64,000 nt of DNA from Caenorhabditis elegans (Eukaryota > Nematoda > Chromadorea > Rhabditida > Rhabditidae): NCBI RefSeq assembly GCF_000002985.6, contig NC_003282.8, positions 868,001 to 932,000 on the forward strand, in the 5' to 3' direction. The notes below the pieces were generated by a model. It worked only from the letters and a program-made list of their open reading frames with translations, was not told the DNA's origin and made no database searches. Below, piece by piece: positions 9,901-25,591 of the stretch; position 1 is the stretch's first letter; each line of letters opens with the position of its first letter. Both the position numbers and the translations under genes were made by a program.

Positions 9901-12900
9901 ATTTTCATTATTTCTGAAATTTTCGTTTCCCACTGCACTCGCCTCACCGAGAGCTTCAAAATAAGTATAATCATGCCTAGGTTTTGTCAATTTTAAAAAG
10001 TTTTCGGTGCCGTCGCGAAAACTACAGTAATCCAGGGATTTTCGTGGCGGGACCCAAAATTTGCCAAAATTGACGGAACCTAGGCATGACTATACTTATT
10101 TTGAAGCTCTCAACGAGACAAATTCAATGAAACTAATAAAATATGAAAATATTGAAAAATGAGCGAAATTTTTGGTCTCGAAGCGAATTAGTGAAAAATC
10201 ACCGTTTTTCGAGTTTTTTTCTCATTTTTTTCACAATTTTTTCTCCAATTTCAGATGCGTAACACTGGCTGCCGGAGAAAATATGAATCAAATTCTCCGT
10301 ACCCTGGAAACTGGCTGTGATATTGTCGTCGGTACCCCATCTCGCGTTTTCGATCTCATTCATACCGGGAAGTTGGCCACAAAAAATCTCCAATTCGTTG
10401 TAATCGATGAGATTGATCAGTTTTTGGCTGGAAAAAATAATTGTGCGCATCAAATCGAGTCCATATTCAGAGTTCTGCCGTTGGTGGCTCAGGATGGAAC
10501 GAGGCGACAGGTAGGACCCCGTAAATCTACTTCAAACCCTTGTAAATCTACACTAAAACCACCGTAAATCTACACAGAAACCCTCTTAAATACACACAAA
10601 TTTCCAGTAAATTTACATAGATAGACCCGTAAATCTACAAAAAAAATCCACGTAAATCTACACAAAAATCCCCGTAAATCCACACAAACACCCGTAAATC
10701 CACATAAAATCATCCGTAAACCCACCCAAAAACTCCCTTAAATCCACATAGAAAGCCTCGTAAATCTACACAAAAATCCCCGTAAATCCACATAAAAATC
10801 CCCGTAAATCTACAAAAGATCCACGTAAATCCACACTAACAATCCCGTAAATCTACACAAAAATCCGTAAATTTACACAGATAGTTCCGTAAATCCACAT
10901 AGAAAACCCCGTAAATCTACACGAAAATCTCCCGTAAATCCACAACCATGGAAAAAGTTACGAATCGTACCATAAATTCACATGAAAACCCCGTAAATCC
11001 ACACAAGAATCCCTGTAAATCTACACAGGACCCCCGTAAATCTACACAAAAATCCCCGTAAATCCACATAAAAGTCCCCGTAAATCCACATAAAAACCCT
11101 TGTAAATCTCCATAGAAAGCTCCGTAAATCTACACTAAAACCACCGTAAATCCACATAAAAACCCCGTAAATCCACAAAAAAAATCCCCGTAAATCTATA
11201 CAAAAACCCTTGTAAATCTCCATAGAAAGCTCCGTAAATCTACACTAAAACCACCGTAAATCGACATAAAAACCCGCCGTAAATCTACACTAAAACCACC
11301 GTAAACCGACATAAAAACCCGCCGTAAATCTACACTAAAACCACCGTAAATCGACATAAAAACCCGCCGTAAATCTACACGGAAAACCCACTAAATCCAC
11401 ACAAAAATCCCCGTGAATCTACACAAAAACCATGTAAATCTACACAAAAACTCCCGTAAATCCACACAAATTTCCAGGTGATCGCGTGCTCGGCAACTCT
11501 TCACAATTTCGAAGTCTGCCGTTTCGCAGACCGTCACATGTCATTTCCCCAATGGATTGATCTAAAAGGAGCAGATTGTGTGTCTGCAGACGTACATCAT
11601 GTCGTCTGTCATGTTGATGCTTCTGAAGACAAACAATGGATCCGTCAGATGCATCAGCAGGTCCATCTTGAAGATGATCACGTACACGATGGAGATCAAA
11701 TTCGCCCGGGAACCACTGACAAGGACACGATATCGCTAGGAACTAAGATTCTCAAGGGGATCTATGTTGTCCGAGCAATTCACGCACTTCAAATGGACAA
11801 GGCCATCGTCTTTTGCCGAACAAAACAACAGTGCGATCATATGGAACACTTTCTTCAGCAGAATAGTATGGAAATTTTGAAATTTCAAATTTAAAAATGC
11901 GAAATTCGAGTTCTCCATAGCCACATTAGTTAATCACACAAAGTTTCAGAGCTCTAGCTCGAAATTGCGTGAAATTCGGTGTTTGCGTACTTTTGGTGCT
12001 ACAGTAACCCGGAAAGTTTCAAAATAGAGCTGCAAGCTTCTAGTTTTCTGATTCTAGACCTAAATTTGACGGAGATTCTGAATTTTCTCTTGAAAATTAT
12101 AAATTTCTAATTTGACAACGAGTTGCGACCAATTTTCTTCACAAACTTTCGAGAAAAACTAGGATTTTGTTAATTTTCCCTAATTTTTCATGAAATTTTT
12201 GAGGTCTCCAGACCTAGATTAGTCAGTCCCAAAATTTTCAGAACTCTAGCTCAAAATTGCGTCAAATTCGGTGTTTTAAGGTACGGTAGTCGGTGTTTGC
12301 GTACTTTTGGGGCTACAGTAACCCAAAAATTCGAAATTTGACCTAGCGGTTTCTAGTCTATTGAGCGTAGACCCAAATTTTGCGGAGATCTCGATTTTCG
12401 ATATAATTTACGTGAAAAAATCCGTTGAAATCTCAAAAATCCCATTTTTCCGCAGATCTCTCGGCTGCCTGCCTTCACGGTGACCGATCGGCTGAAGAAC
12501 GTCAAAGTTCACTGGAAGGTTTCAAGAAAGGCATTATTCGATTCCTGGTATGCTCCGATGTGGTGGCTCGTGGCCTCGATGTTCAAGGAGTGCCTTTTGG
12601 TAAGTTTTCAAGTGTTTCCGGCGATTTTAGGCAATTTTCAGTGTCAAATTCGAGTTCCTCGTAGATTTTTACGCTTATATCGTAATTTCCCGTGCTCTAG
12701 CTTAAAATTGCGTCAAATTCGGTGTTTCGGGGTTACGGTAGTCGGTGTTTGCGTACTTTTGGGGCTACAGTAACCCCGAAATTTCGAAGTTGAGCTAGAG
12801 ACTTCTACTTTTAGGAATTCAGAGCGAAATTTGACAAGGATTTCGATTTTGAACTCGAATTTTTTAAAATATCAGTCTGGACAGGATTTTCAGACGAAAA

Positions 12901-13835
12901 AATTTCTGAAAAAAATTAATTTTTTTTTTCAAAAATTTCAAAAATAAATTTTAATTTTTTTTTCAGTAATCAGTGTGACTCTGCCGGATGAGAAATCAAT
13001 GTACGTACATCGTATCGGACGTGTTGGACGCGCCGAACGTATGGGATTATCGATTAGTTTGGTATCGGAGTACGAGGAGAAAGCATGGTATCACAAATGT
13101 CGGAGCCGAGGAGTCAATTGCACGAATACTAAGGATATTTCGAAAGGAGGATGCACAATATGGCTCCAGGAGAAAAAAGTACTGAAAATTTGATGGAAAA
13201 TGGAATATTTTGAAAAAAAAAGTTTTTTTCGGAAATTTTGAGAAGAAAAAAACTTTTTCTGCCCAAAAATTGATCTTTTTTTTGCTGAAATTTTTTTTTT
13301 AAGTTTCAGCTTAAAATTTGAACATTTCACCAAAAAATCGAATTTTTTGACCAAAAAATTAATAATTTTTTTGAATTTTCGTCCAAAAAATGTTGGATTT
13401 TCACCGAAAAAATGGCCTATTTTCGTTCGAAAAATGTTTATTTTCGACTCAAAAATCCCAATTTTCGTCCAAAAAAGTTGAAGTTTTCGGCAAATATTAT
13501 TTTTTGACCGAAAAATTCAAACTTTCACCTAAAAACTTCAAATTTTCGCAGAAAAATTCAAATTTTCCTCCAATCCCCCGTAACTTCAGATGCTGGGAGA
13601 AATCGAAGAGCATCTCGGAGCCACAATTTCCACAGTTGACAGTGATTTCAACGTTCCAGTCGATGAATTTGACGGAAAAGTGGTTTACGGCGAACGGCGT
13701 ACCGGCGGAGCCAATTTCGATACTCATGTGCTCCAATTGGCATCTTCAGCTTCACAATTGGCGGATTTAGAAACAAAAATGCAGTTGGAATATCTTAATA
13801 ATAATCGACATGTTTTTGAAATTCATTCCATGTGA
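6982..13835 (+). CDS. ddx-1: DDX1-type ATP-dependent RNA helicase with SPRY insert
   Basis: Exons: 6982-7049, 7128-7191, 7239-7572, 8882-9356, 10255-10510, 11478-11865, 12456-12599, 12967-13178, 13590-13835. They sum to 2187 nt with every phase consistent, giving 728 aa, close to human DDX1 (740 aa). Exon 3 holds the Walker A/motif I ([12 protein letters not shown]). The SPRY domain characteristic of DDX1 follows ([15 protein letters not shown]...YYEVTV...RVGW, then GYGGTGKKS in exon 4). Later motifs: Ia (EPTRELVQQ), Ib (VGTPSR), III (SAT), IV ([11 protein letters not shown]), V (VARGLDVQG) and VI ([13 protein letters not shown]). Motif II reads DEID instead of DEAD. The C-terminal tail [10 protein letters not shown] is typical of DDX1. 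Known DDX1 roles are RNA unwinding, the tRNA-ligase complex and DNA-break repair; their relevance here is inferred. The symbol is given by orthology. Confidence 0.92.
7978..8160. repeat. Palindromic MITE-like element P7
   Basis: Helicase intron 3. Arms tataatcatgacctactttg and its complement; core gtaccgccacgagaac...ttcgtggcgggaccc. Confidence 0.85.
8286..8466. repeat. Palindromic MITE-like element P8
   Basis: Diverged left arm (catcaagagctttaaatttag). The right half keeps gtcatgattatacttattttg. Confidence 0.75.
8583..8768. repeat. Palindromic MITE-like element P9
   Basis: Third copy in helicase intron 3, ending about 110 bp before the exon at 8882. Core gggtcccaccacgaaag...ttcgtggcgagac. 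Confidence 0.8.
9486..9666. repeat. Palindromic MITE-like element P10
   Basis: Helicase intron 4. Core gggtcccaccacgaaaac...tttcgttgtgggaccc shows compensating changes in the two arms. Confidence 0.8.
9944..10123. repeat. Palindromic MITE-like element P11
   Basis: Second copy in intron 4; well-kept left end ctcaccgagagcttcaaaat. Confidence 0.8.
10511..11470. repeat. Minisatellite of about 20-bp units (CCGTAAATCTACACAAAAA)
   Basis: Fills almost all of helicase intron 5 with more than 40 imperfect copies of a 19-23 bp unit varying at cta/cca and aaa/aag. Near 11230-11390 a higher-order period of about 45 bp appears (two basic units, acactaaaaccaccgtaaat plus cgacataaaaacccg). A block around 11095-11165 is repeated about 110 bp later. 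The long minus-strand ORF over it is an artefact of the repeat. Confidence 0.9.
11916..12059 (+). repeat. Dispersed repeat family G, copy 1
   Basis: Signature: tcagagctctagctc, ggtgtttgcgtacttttgg, gctacagtaacccgg, gagctgcaagcttctag. Helicase intron 6. Confidence 0.75.
12215..12385 (+). repeat. Dispersed repeat family G, copy 2
   Basis: Longer version that also has ggtacggtagtcggtgtttg between the two signature blocks. Confidence 0.75.
12640..12835 (+). repeat. Dispersed repeat family G, copy 3
   Basis: Helicase intron 7. Contains ggttacggtagtcggtgtttg and ends in gagctagagacttctac. Confidence 0.75.
13300..13571. repeat. Degenerate tandem repeat of about 26-28 bp (ATTTTCGnCCAAAAAATTCAA)
   Basis: About ten diverged units with the pattern ttttcgtccaaaaaa...ttgaa fill the last helicase intron up to the acceptor at 13589. 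Confidence 0.6.
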
Positions 13836-13892
13836 TTTTCTACCTTTCTGTTGGAATTTTCGAAAAAAAAACATTTATTTTTTCAAATTTCG

Positions 13893-13898
13893 AATAAA
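13893..13898 (+). promoter_or_regulatory. AATAAA poly(A) signal of the DDX1-type gene
   Basis: 58 bp after the stop codon. Confidence 0.6.
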
Positions 13899-13940
13899 AC
13901 GTATTTTCTTTTTCCATTTTTCATTGCAATTTATGGACTC

Positions 13941-14108
13941 AGCTCACCGAGAGCTTTAAAATAAGTATAATCATGACCTAGTTTGCTCCAGCATGTAATA
14001 AGTTGGGTCCCACCACGAAAACTACAGTAATCCCAGAGTTTTCGTGGCGAGACCCAATTTTCTTCAAACTTGAGCAAAGCACGCCGTGCTTACAGTTAAG
14101 TTAAAGCT
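13941..14108. repeat. Palindromic MITE-like element P12
   Basis: Good left arm (cagctcaccgagagctttaaa). The right arm is decayed (gccgtgcttacagttaag). Confidence 0.8.
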
Positions 14109-14237
14109 TATAATGCAAGGAATCTACAAATAGTACAAAAACACTGAAATTTAATAATTTAGAGGGTTTTTTTCTCGAAAATTGGTTTTTTTTTCAGATT
14201 TTTTTGTAAATCCCATTTTTGAACATTCTTTATAATC

Positions 14238-14418
14238 AGCTCACCGAGAGCTTGAAAATAAGTATAATAACGACCTACTCTCCTTGATATTAAGAAAAGT
14301 TGGGTCCCACCGCGAAATCTACAGTAACCCGTAGGTTTTCGTGTCGAGACCCAACTTTCTTCAAATTTGAGCAAAGTAGATCATGATTATACTTATTTTG
14401 AAGCTCTCAGTCGGCTAG
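14238..14418. repeat. Palindromic MITE-like element P13
   Basis: Near complete; the right arm tagatcatgattatacttat mirrors tataataacgacctact on the left. Confidence 0.85.
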
Positions 14419-14569
14419 ATATCAAAATTTGAATGGAAATTTGAAATTTTTGGAATTCAACAGAATTTGGAAAAAAAAATTTTTTTGATTTTGTTTCTGA
14501 AATTTACAAGCTTTTCTGTAACTTTCAACTTTGAAAAACTTCGCATGAACAATTTTCATGCTTACTTTT

Positions 14570-14715
14570 TACAATTTCGGAACATTTTCGTGTCCCACAG
14601 CGAAAGCTACAGTACCAATTGGCGGTTTTCGTGGCGGGACCCAAAAATTTTCAAAATCGAGAGAAGTAGGTCTTGATTATACTTTATACTTAAATTGAAG
14701 CTATTGGTGAGCTAA
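14570..14715. repeat. Palindromic MITE-like element P14, left arm missing
   Basis: Starts within the central hairpin (tgtcccacagcgaaagctac). Its right end, aagctattggtgagctaaat, is complete. Confidence 0.7.
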
Positions 14716-14994
14716 ATCTGAAAAATTAATAGCAAAATGCTGAAAATTCATAACTTGTGTCTTTTGGTGAAAAGAAAGTTTTCTGGGAATTAAAAAAAAA
14801 TTTTTTGGAACTCTATTCTACTTTCAATTCCAAATCCAATGTGCAGTCATAATCAGTAAGGCTCGAAAAAAATTTAAAAAATACACAGAAAATTTCTTAA
14901 ATATTAGGAAAAACAATTTTTTCAAAATTCACGAAAAAAAAATTTAGAAAACGTTTCCGAATTTATACAATATGTCTATAATTTTGAATTTGCA

Positions 14995-15085
14995 GTACTT
15001 ACTACAGTACTCCCTGGGGAGTTTCGTGGTGTGACCCGATTTTCTTTGAATTAGAGGAAAATTGATGCTTTCGTTAAGCTGAGTA
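14995..15085. repeat. Decayed fragment of a palindromic MITE-like element (P15)
   Basis: Only tactacagtactccctgg, tttcgtggtgtgaccc and a worn terminus remain. Confidence 0.5.
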
Positions 15086-15211
15086 TAAAAATGATAACTT
15101 TTCAGATTAACTTTAGAAGAAAAAATTCTGGAAAAAAAATGTTTTGGAAAAAAATTGTTTTTTTTTTCAAATTTTACTAAAACTCAAAATAATCAGTGAA
15201 TTTACATTTAT

Positions 15212-15392
15212 CTCACCGAGAGCTTCAAAATACGTTTAATCATAGCATATTTTGCTTGAATTTGAAGAAATTTGGGTCCCGCCACGAAATCATCGAGGTT
15301 ACCGTAGCCTTCGTGGCGAGACCCAACTTTTTTCTAAATTGAGCAAAGTAGGTCATGATTATACTTAAATTAAAGCTCTCAATGACTTGAGT
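15212..15392. repeat. Palindromic MITE-like element P16
   Basis: Full length, core gggtcccgccacgaaatc...ttcgtggcgagaccc. The interval 15400-15800 to its right shows only AT-rich unique sequence. Confidence 0.8.
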
Positions 15393-16923
15393 TCAATTTT
15401 AAACTTGATTAAGTTTCATCTGAAGTATTAAAAATAACTATAACTGAAATTTTTTTTTGTTTTAATAGTAAGTTTTTTTTAAATTTAATTTTTTTCATCA
15501 ATCAATATTCAATAATCAATTATCAATTTCTTCATTTTAATATATTTTTGTTGTTTTTAACGCAATTTTATTGTCACACTCGGCATAAAAAATTGTTTAC
15601 ACAGAAAACAAAATTCAGTTTTTTTTTTCAAAAAATCGCAAAATGTTCCCACACATTTTCGAAACAAATCAAACAACAAAAACCAGTTTTCCACAAGGAA
15701 TCCATCAATTTCTCACTATTTTCTTATCAAATTCCGTGTTTTTCTCAATTGTTTTGTTTTTTTTCGCTCTTCCTTATCCTCCAGGAATTTTCAGTTGAAA
15801 ATTGGAAAATTGGCTGAGTAGCGGCTCAGGTAGAGCTTCCAAGATGATTTTTGTAAATTTTTAATTCTATATTTGAAGTCTACTCTAGAAATTACATATA
15901 TCCCTACATTTTCAGCTTCGTATCTCAACTTCCACGTATTGGCTGAGTAGCGACCCAGCTGCAGTGTGGGGATACGGAGTTTTGTCAGTTCGAGTGGGAA
16001 ATGGCTGAAATTTTTGGGTCAGATAGATTGTAACATGCTGAATTTGAAAATAATAATGAAAATATTCAAAAACTCAAAAATTTGAGAAAGAAATCAGAAG
16101 AAAAGTAAAGTAATTCAACTCTGTGACACTAAAAATCAAGATTCTATTTCAAATTTAAAGTTTTCTTTTTTTAAAATTTCAGCATCACTTTCATATTCTA
16201 CACAAATAACTATATATATATATCTAAAAGTTTTCAGCTACGCATTCCAATTTTCACATATTTTCTGAGTAGCGACCTAATACACTGGGGATACGGAGTT
16301 TTGTCAGTTTTAGTGGTGATTGGCTGAAAAATAAAATTTTTGAAATTATTGGGTAAAATGTTAAAAAATAACCCAATTACAAAATTTGGAAAACACCAAA
16401 ATTTCCAAATTTTTTTCCAATAAAAAATAAATTTGGATTTTTTTTGACAAACATTTTTTTATAAATTTTCTGCCGTTTTCCACAAAATTTCCAACATTCG
16501 TGTTTAAAATTAAATTCTAGTTATTTTTCTTAAATACCCCAAAAATTTCAGCTCCGTATCCTAATTTTAACACATTCGCTGAGTAGCGACCTAAAGCAGT
16601 ATGGGGATACGGTGATTTGTTGGTTTTACTATTAGTGGTAAATAGCTGAACATTTTTCTTAGAAAATGTGAATTTTTAGTAAAAAAATCAAAATTATCAC
16701 GAAATTTTAATGGGAACATTATTTTTGGCAAAACGATTTTTTTTTCAAAAAAATTTCCAGAAAAGACAAAAATTTTCCAATATTTTTTAAAGTCAGTTAC
16801 ATTCAATTTCCGCATTAACTCCTATCACCGTTATCACCGCACCGCAAGTTGCGTCCCGCAACCCCATACACCACCTCCCAGCTCCCCTGCCAATGCAAAC
16901 GCGCTCGAATGCAAATTAGGGTT

Positions 16924-16935
16924 CTCTGCGTCTCC
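16924..16935. promoter_or_regulatory. CTCTGCGTCTCC promoter-type motif upstream of mak-2
   Basis: About 10 bp before the first ATG. TCTGCGTCTC-like words are common in Caenorhabditis promoters (general knowledge). The following ctccacag could also serve as a trans-splice acceptor just before caggttATG. Confidence 0.4.
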
Positions 16936-16945
16936 ACAGCAGGTT

Positions 16946-21894
<4,949 letters not shown>

Positions 21895-22167
21895 AAATTT
21901 ATAAAATTCTCAAAAATTCCCAATACTCCCAAAAACCGAAAAATGTTTTCCCCCAAAAATTGTGATTCTCTCTTTCATGTTTTTCTAATCAATCAAAAGT
22001 GCACAAATAACCATTATGTGGACGGTCCTCCCAGTAAACCCCGCCCCTTTCCTCTCTCGAGTACTCACAGGTGTCTGATGCTCAGTTGCTCCTTCCATCC
22101 AAAAATGTTTCTTTTTTCTAGTAATTTGTTACATAGATTTGTCTGGTTTCCTTTTTCGATCGGTCGC

Positions 22168-22173
22168 AATAAA
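22168..22173 (+). promoter_or_regulatory. AATAAA poly(A) signal of mak-2
   Basis: About 275 bp after the TAG, within a C/T-rich 3' UTR. Confidence 0.5.
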
Positions 22174-22253
22174 TGTATTTTATTTTATTTTTGAAAATTG
22201 AAAAAAAAAATAGACTCTTTTGCATTTTTAACAACGTTTTCTACTATATCACA

Positions 22254-22367
22254 CTTAGAGCTTGAAGATGAGTATAAGAATGAAATAATTTGCTTGAAAT
22301 TAAATAATATTGGGTCTCGTAGCGAAATCTCCGGGGTTACTGTAGTTTTCATGGTGGGACCCTATGG
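22254..22367. repeat. Palindromic MITE-like element P17, cut by the tandem array
   Basis: Left arm cttagagcttgaagatgag and central hairpin are present (gggtctcgtagcg...catggtgggaccc). The right arm is replaced at about 22368 by the first base of the array, so the array boundary fell inside or beside this element. Confidence 0.65.
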
Positions 22368-22712
22368 TTCATATCATCAACGAGTTACGTGAAAAGTATT
22401 GTTTAATGCATCTCAGAGTTCAACCACGATACTGAAATTGATATGTCTTGAATGAATAAATAATTGTGTACAGACCACTGCAGTAACTGTTTCAGAAAAT
22501 GACACTAACACCAAAAGAAGATTACTGACGACATTAAGAGGTGCTTCTCGAAAAACAGTTGTTTGTGTCATAAAATCACGCCTGCTACAAAATTTTTTGT
22601 CGTTCTAGAAAACACTGATAAGCTAGAGCAAAAAAGGCATACGACGAATATTTTCTCACTTTTTCTGATCCTCTTACATCACCTCTTTTTCATTATTATT
22701 TTTGAGTAAGGC

Positions 22713-22783
22713 ATGGAAAAATTGAAGCCACTTTCCTATTTAAGTACTAAATCTATTATACATTATATTGATCCGATTTTACG
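22713..22783 (+). other. Outer alternative first exon of gene A, unit 1
   Basis: ATG and 71 nt end in CG|gtaatt and encode MEKLKPLSYLSTKSIIHYIDP..., homologous to the inner first exon. It has an open frame, a usable donor and the same phase 2, so it can splice to the acceptor at 23535 (CG+A = Arg, as with the inner exon). Equivalents start at 26864, 31017, 35169 and 39322. A sixth, at 43474, belongs to pseudogene D. Confidence 0.6.
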
Positions 22784-23238
22784 GTAATTTTTTAGAGTTT
22801 TTGAAAATAACTAAGACTATTTAGTGTTTTAATTTGTTTAATGCTTTCTGTGCCTTCATATCAGCTACGAGTTACGTGAAAAGTATTGTTTAATGCATCT
22901 CAGAGTTCAACCACGATACTGAGATTGATATGTTTTAAATAAATAAATAATTGTGTACAGACCACTGCAGTAACAGTTTCAGAAAATGGCACTAACCTCA
23001 AAAGAAGATTACTGACTACGTTAAAAGAAGCTTCTCGCAAAACAGTTGTATGTGTCATAAAATTACAAACTACAAAGTTTATGTCGTACAAGAAAAACTG
23101 ATAAACTAAAGCAAACACGGCATACAAGGAATATTTTCTCATTCTTTCTGATTCTCTTGCATTTCCATACTTCTTTGTCGTTCAAAATAGAAATTCTCAC
23201 TAGCTCTAGTTCTCTCATAGTTCCATTCCTCTTTTTTC

Positions 23239-24614
23239 ATGCCTCTTTCGAAATTAGAAATAGAAAAATCGAAGCCACTTTCCTATGCAAGTACTAAATC
23301 AGTTATTCAATATTTGGACCCGAATTTGAGGTAGGTTTTAAAATTTCTAAAAATAACTAAAATTTGTTAAATTTGTTTATAGTAGTGTGGAAAAAAACGA
23401 GCTGTTTTGATATTTCGCAACAAAAATTGCTTCGTCAGGAAAAAAAATTAGTAATTTTTATTGTATTTCTCTAGTTTATAGCTTGTAGTTTGTATTTTTG
23501 TGGACATGTATTAACTAACTAATTCTGATTTCCAGATTTCGCCTTTCCCAACAATGCCCATCACATCGCTCAATTGAAAAATCTGCACCACTCCACCTAG
23601 ATTCCCTGAAATTGAGCGACAATAGTATTTCAGTCGATGGGATTGAGTACGAATTAGCTATATATCGGCAGAGAGAAGCTCGTCCGAAAAAATTGAAAGC
23701 GGATGTAACTGAAAATGGAAGAATTGATATGAATATTGTTGTGGAAGAAGATCCTAATGAGATTCTCATAGACTTGAGAGGAAATCAAGAGAGAACTATT
23801 GCTGAGGTTCTCACAGAGCTGGCTAACCAGAGAAGGGATGAAAATAACGAGAAAATGATACAAAGCAAAATGAAGTATTTTCTCGTGCTCAAAGTTGGAA
23901 GGAGCAGTGAAGTGATGATCTACGAGAGGAAGCTCCACGATGCAGTAAAGTATTTGGTTGAGAGGTTCTTAGGTGGGAGAGGTATATTAAAAGTTGGCAC
24001 GCTTTCCATTGGATCTCGAGGGATACTGCGGATACCGTCAAGCTTGAACTTTAAGATTCGTCACTTGGAATTAAAAAGTGAGGATAATAATAAGATCTTT
24101 GAGACGATCAAGCAGCTTCTTACAATTTCCCCTCTAAGCTCGATTTCTCTCTCCCACAGCTATAACTTAAGGGATGAAGATCCAGTTGTTGAATCCACTG
24201 GTATTCTTATCTTCCAAAGTATTGATTTCTTTGATAATGATATGCTCAACAATTTGAATAAGCTCCGTCACAAGCGAGTTCACTTATCGTTCGACCGTTT
24301 TTTCGAGCTGCAAAATGTCGTGTGGCTCATTGACAACTGGATTGTATTCGGAAGAAATGTTGGCACTCACTATTCACTTGACGTGGTAGTTGAAAACAAA
24401 GGATGGGAGATTTTGGAGATTGTCAAGAGAAATCACAAAGAGAGGATTGATGAGAAGTGAGGATATTTCTACGCTATTCAGTCAATATCCTTATTTCAGA
24501 TCAGATAGAGAGAATGTTATAATTCATATGAACAACACCTCGGATTTACATATCGAATACGAGTTGGAGGATTTCCAGACTTTGATGCATCTGAGAGTTG
24601 AACTACGATCCTGA
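23239..24614 (+). CDS. Gene A1: DUF3557 / F-box C-like protein
   Basis: Exons 23239-23330, 23536-24456, 24500-24614 (TGA). The 1128 nt give 375 aa. The second intron is only 43 nt. The N-terminus KPLSYASTKSVIQYLDPNLR|FRLSQQCPSHRSIEKSAPL is the hallmark start of Caenorhabditis DUF3557 (fbxc-type) proteins. The body contains YLVERFLGGR near residue 170-179, VGTLSI, LRIPSSLNFKIRHLEL and a C-terminal DLHIEYELED segment. I see no clear canonical F-box, signal peptide or membrane segment. The family is nematode-specific, fast-evolving and of unknown function; SCF adaptor activity is only suggested by its naming. Copy-specific residues: ID at SIDFF and V at WIVFG, shared with A4. AATAAA lies at 24630, and gene B follows 191 bp after the stop. 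Confidence 0.85.
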
Positions 24615-24805
24615 TAATTTAATTGTTTGAATAAATATATTATTGGCTGAGATAGAACTTGAAATACTGTAAAAACCCAACACAGTTATCCCAAAAACCT
24701 GTGTGACTGACCTGTAAGTACAGGCACGTAACAGCTGCTCACCTGGGCCGTTCTCTTTCCCCTCCCCTCTTCCTTGCCGTACAGTGTCTACCAAAACCAG
24801 TCGCA

Positions 24806-25591
24806 ATGGGGTCTCTGCATAGCGTGCCGTTTTTTAGTCACTTTATTGGATTTTTCTTGTCCTACCCACATTATAAGCCACCGTTGAATCCTGTAAGCTA
24901 CCAAGTATTAAAATGTCTGTTGAAGCATTTGGATCCGAATTCGAGGTTAGTTTTTGTTGCGCCAGTTCTAATATAATATACAGTTTTTAGATTCAAAATT
25001 TCTATGTCGTGTCCTTCGATTCGAAAACTAGAAAAATCGATTACTTTGTACGTAAAGTGTCTGAAATTAACTGATTATTATGTTACGGTAAACCAGGACA
25101 CCTATCAATTAAATGTTGCTAATCGAAAGAAGGATTTTCAATTTGATATCGACCCAACAAATCACCCTGATGCCAGTGAGATAGAGCAAGATCCAAATGA
25201 AATACTAATTGACAACGTGAGAAGATATCGGGCACCAGAACACGAGGGGGAACCAACAGAACTTTCAAGATTTATGGAAGAGATACATGCGACTGGTCTT
25301 AAGCTCGATCAACATGTGGGAAAACTTTTTCGCTTACTTAATGGCGAAAATGTCATTCGTCTGAAAATGGGTGGAAGGGTTGAAGTATTCAATTACGATC
25401 GGAAAATGCATGAAGCTTTGAAGTACCTACTCGGAAAGCTATTCGGAGGAAGAACTGTAAAAGTGAACCGATTCGCGATTGAATGTGCAACTGTTATTCG
25501 GATTCCTTCAACCGTGAAACTTTCCGTCAAAATATTGGATCTTCTTGATAGAAATGTTCATACCAAATTGGAGACAGTTGGATTGAACTGA
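24806..25591 (+). CDS. Gene B1: C-terminally truncated DUF3557 family member
   Basis: Exons 24806-24945 and 24991-25591 (741 nt, 246 aa). Starts MGSLHSVPFFSHFIGFFL, a hydrophobic N-terminus not seen in A. Then comes the family signature YQVLKCLLKHLDPNSR|FKISMSCPSIRKLEKSI and the conserved KYLLGKLFGGRTVKVNRFAIE...RIPSTVKLSVKILDL. It stops at ETVGLN, where A proteins continue for about 170 residues, because the sequence changes to that of gene C. A pyrimidine-rich tract ending in ttgccgtacag (near 24784) could be a trans-splice acceptor. The protein may be a stable short variant or a dying gene. Confidence 0.6.

Noticed and set aside
10978-11223. Minus-strand ORF with repeated WIYGVF-type peptide
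   Set aside because: It is the translation of the minisatellite; the period of the peptide equals the repeat unit and no gene signals exist.
10511-11470. CRISPR-like array
   Set aside because: Repeats are contiguous without unique spacers; it is a eukaryotic minisatellite in an intron.
23515-23938. Minus-strand ORFs (84 and 94 aa) repeated in every unit
   Set aside because: Antisense shadows of gene A exon 2. They recur only because the array recurs.
24603-24806. Minus-strand 67-aa ORF between A and B, present in all units
   Set aside because: Covers a 3' UTR and the pyrimidine tract before B; no start context or family resemblance.
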